Shown in pieces: positions 61,703 through 64,000 of a stretch of DNA of 64,000 bases; position 1 is the stretch's first letter; every line of letters begins with the position of its first letter. Below the pieces are notes generated by a model that was not told the origin of the DNA, did not search any database, and was given only the letters and a program-made list of their open reading frames with translations. The stretch is from Lithodes maja. Its lineage: Eukaryota > Arthropoda > Malacostraca > Decapoda > Lithodidae. The position numbers and the translations under genes are program-made. Location: positions 1 through 64,000 of the forward strand of contig JBAKBP010001417.1 of the NCBI GenBank assembly GCA_037953745.1, given 5' to 3'.

Positions 61703-61985
61703 ATGGGGAGGTGGTGGGAGCAAGAAATATCCAAACTTTTAAAGTAAAATTGGATAAATGTAGAGAGAGAGACAGGACAACACGAGCTTAGGCTCAAATC
61801 CTGTATGCTACAATTAGGCGAGTACAATTAGGTGAGTACAATCCAAGGAGTAACATATGATACTCTAATGTCATTCAAACAACATATCACAAACATAAAA
61901 AATTAACTGACACACAGACTTAATGCCCTCAGGTCACTTGCCCACACAAAATTTTGACACAACAAAGAAACTACCACTACAGTAT

Positions 61986-63289
61986 TTATTAGTGGCCCCT
62001 CCATCATTGACGAACATGCCTATTACATAAGGCATCCTATTCAAACACTAATCCGCCGTAGTTTGAATCTACCGCGCAGAGCATTTAAAATCTGAGGAGC
62101 CTTCATCATGAGCGCACGCGACCTCACTCATGGCTTCAGTCATTATGAATTGGGTTCTCACTACGAAAAAACTTCGTAAAAAATAAAAACAAAAAGAAAA
62201 TAAGAATAACTATCCAATAAGCTTTCCATCATATCGTGGATGTACTTGTGTGGATCTTTGACCAGACGCTGATTCAGGCGTCATTCTTCCTTCTCTGCTC
62301 TGCGATCAGCCGGCCCGGACGTGTCTCTCCACGCTCCGCTGGTTCCGCATTTGCTGCGTCCCTAGTGAGTTTTTTCTCATTTGTTTACTCCGGGATGTAT
62401 CGAGTAAGGTTAGGATATACGTAGCAGGAGTGTCCTGGGCTGGTTGCCCGCAGTGCAGTGTATTTTGGGTCGTGTGTTTGGGGCATCTATTTCGGATGTA
62501 CCCTCGTGGTCCTGTTGTGGACAGGTGAACTTTTTCACAGTTAGCTAGCTTTGTGATGCAGGCGGCTTTCATTACGCGTTATTGCTTCCTTTTATCTTTC
62601 TGATGAGGTAGCGTATTTTTGCTGACGTTCCCAGCGTATTTTTCTTCACTTAGTGAAGTTTTTTCTGGGTCCCGAGTCAGTTCTTCCCTTTGCCGGAAGT
62701 ATTTGCTACAGTGGTGTGTTGGCGGTGGTTCCTGTTGTGATATAATTCAGTGTTTTTTGTTTATATTCCGACATGTTACTGTTATCCGTCTGCCTAGGCC
62801 TAGCCAGCCTCTCGTAGCTTTACCACATATACAAGTGTTATTGATTTATTTTCTAAATATGTACTACTGTGTCATGTGTGTCCTGGTTTAGTTGTGTATT
62901 GGCTAATTCCACGGACTATGTTGGGCCCGGCGTTAGTTGTGTTTTGGCTACGCCTCGGTCCGGTGTTGCGTTCAGATGGTATCTGGACGGGGTGGGTTTT
63001 TTCCGGCGGGTTTTTCTCGGTTTCACCTTGATAACCCCGGCTGGTTGCCGAGTTTTGGCCACGCGTGGTTTAAAACAGGCTTGTTTCCCCGGCGAGTGGG
63101 TGTCTGTGGCTCCCCAGGACTGCATCTCTGGGGTGCCTGTTTCAGGCTCCTTATGATTCCCGGCGGGTTGGCTGTACCCATCTAACAGTGTTCATACGGA
63201 CATGTGTTGTTTGTAGTTTTTTCGGTTTTGCAAAGCCAATATAAAACTATGCTGTTGTTGTATTTCCTCCCCGGCGATCTTTTACGAAG
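61986..63289. other. Non-coding, unclassified
   Basis: No gene supported. From 62236 the base composition changes to a G/T-richer mix with long frames lacking known domains. It may be the non-coding end of a larger element continuing beyond the window; this is a guess. Confidence 0.4.
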
Positions 63290-63605
63290 AAGTGGGGATA
63301 GGAACAATTGGGGTTAACTTTTAAACTTTAAATCACCCGGTGGGTGCAACCTGGAAGGGTGGGATGACCGAATTTGCAAAATTCAGTTTAGTTGACTAGA
63401 CAATTGAGGGATGCATTGTGTATCGCCTCCTTCAACATACGGCGCTTTAGGGCACAATTGGGGTTAACGTTTTTTAAACTATTATTCACACCCGGCGGGT
63501 GCTCCTTGGAAGGGTGGGAATAACGAATTTACAATTCAGTTAGTTAACCAGACAATTGAGGGATACGTTTTGTATCGCCGCCTTCAACATACGGCGATCT
63601 AAAAA
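63290..63605 (+). repeat. Tandem repeat, two units of about 150 bp
   Basis: The phrase ACAATTGGGGTTAAC occurs near 63304 and 63454. In each unit it is followed by CCCGG(C/T)GGGTG, GGAAGGGTGGGA, AGACAATTGAGGGAT and TTCAACATACGGCG. Related CCCGGCGGGT phrases recur near 63898 and 63988. Non-coding. Confidence 0.75.
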
Positions 63606-64000
63606 GATACTTCGGGAGAAGTTAGATCTCGTATATTTGTCAGGCTTCCCAGTTTTTGATCTACGAGATAATTCGGGGGCCGGCGTCTTTTTTAGTTTTT
63701 TTTTTTTCCAAAATTGAATCTTGAAACAAACACCACCGGAAAGACTTAATCAGTTATAAACGCCATGCTGGTCTTTATATATTATGTCAGAGGGTATTCA
63801 TAAATCTTTTGGACAAATTAAGATATTCTGAAATCTTTTACTTAGGAAACCCCACCGCGTAGCGAGCTGTAGTCGTTGAGTATTACGTCTCGTTACCCGG
63901 CGGGTTATTTAACACTTGTGTGCGAACATGTTTGGGTTAACCTTATGAGCATTAATTCCTGGAATTTTTTTTTTTTCCAGAGCTGGGTCCCGGCGGGGTC
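63606..64000. other. Non-coding edge sequence
   Basis: Contains an inverted pair TCTCGTA...TACGAGA near 63630-63668 and T runs at 63697 and 63967. No gene seen; the feature it belongs to is cut by the window end. Confidence 0.4.

Larger units (their letters stand above)
58117..61841 (+). pseudogene. CR1-like LINE C-terminal fragment, interrupted by RTE
   Basis: 58154-58602 encodes NMRIALNYLDEEMLAKII, RPRLEYAAVVWSPHLIKH, RERRERGDMIMMFKCV and KFSFPYRSIDCWNKLDGE. Coding resumes at 61716 as GARNIQTFKVKLDKCRERD to a stop at 61791. The 3' end at 61810-61841 carries two ACAATTAGGYGAGT repeats. RT catalytic part absent. Reading frame is otherwise clean, indicating relative youth before the RTE insertion. 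Confidence 0.88.
57373..61985 (+). pseudogene. Decayed 2A-LINE copy, interrupted
   Basis: 57373-58116 encodes the decayed RT segment (FPKPNKDP, TQHGFRPLHST, NGVPQGSVLSPALFNL followed by a stop, YADD) and 61842-61985 continues it (VTYDT, LTHRLNALRSLAHTKF-like). Many stops. A CR1 LINE sits between. Confidence 0.8.

Noticed and set aside
62869..63156. 95-codon open frame near the window end
   Set aside because: No recognisable domain and an antisense frame of similar size overlaps. Not enough support for a gene.

Overview
The window is eukaryotic, repeat-dominated DNA. I find no host protein-coding gene, rRNA gene or convincing functional tRNA gene. Essentially all recognisable coding sequence belongs to transposable elements: non-LTR retrotransposons (LINEs) of at least five kinds, piggyBac-type TTAA elements, a pogo/Tigger-type TA element, and many non-autonomous relatives and tRNA-derived SINEs. 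The LINE types (RTE-like and CR1-like, the latter with ACCTAATTGTA-type 3' repeats) and the ACCTTGA-type 3' motif resemble repeats I associate with decapod crustaceans such as crayfish, lobster or shrimp. That placement is inference from memory, not a database result.

Layout. 1-6219: decayed LINE copies; the RTE copy at 2661-6219 is split by two TTAA elements. 6220-9368: a non-coding DNA element rich in TAACTTCGGAC motifs, hosting a short LINE-derived retroposon, then CR1 and unclassified repeats. 9369-18427: a 9 kb nest bounded by a 26-bp inverted repeat pair; it holds a deleted piggyBac, TTAA elements, a Tigger fold-back element, an L2-like LINE and a truncated copy of the LINE described next. 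18815-23310: a SINE-like target carrying, at the same site, a short LINE derivative and a full-length LINE whose 1321-codon ORF contains a 2A-like recoding motif followed by a PHD-like zinc finger. 23515-28540: TA elements, LINE scraps and a perfect 92-bp palindrome. 28617-33485: a near-complete RTE LINE broken by a tRNA-headed SINE and two inverted copies of one TTAA element. 33551-37337: fold-back and TA elements without genes. 37486-43850: a TTAA element containing a TTAA element containing a frameshifted piggyBac, plus a LINE. 43851-48726: tandem repeats and an intact piggyBac (about 983 aa). 48727-56394: a CR1-like LINE split by a Tigger transposon that itself holds a TTAA element and a near-full-length CR1. 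56420-61985: decayed RTE, then the 2A-type LINE interrupted by CR1 interrupted by an intact-ORF RTE with a 13-bp target duplication. 61986-64000: non-coding, with a tandem repeat near the end.

The genes do not form a pathway. They are layers of insertion whose order can be read from target duplications (TTAA, TA, 12-13 bp). The most interesting items are the 2A-bearing LINE and its internally deleted derivatives, the repeated sharing of one TTAA by abutting elements, a DDE-less piggyBac ORF kept open across three deletions, and the perfect palindrome.
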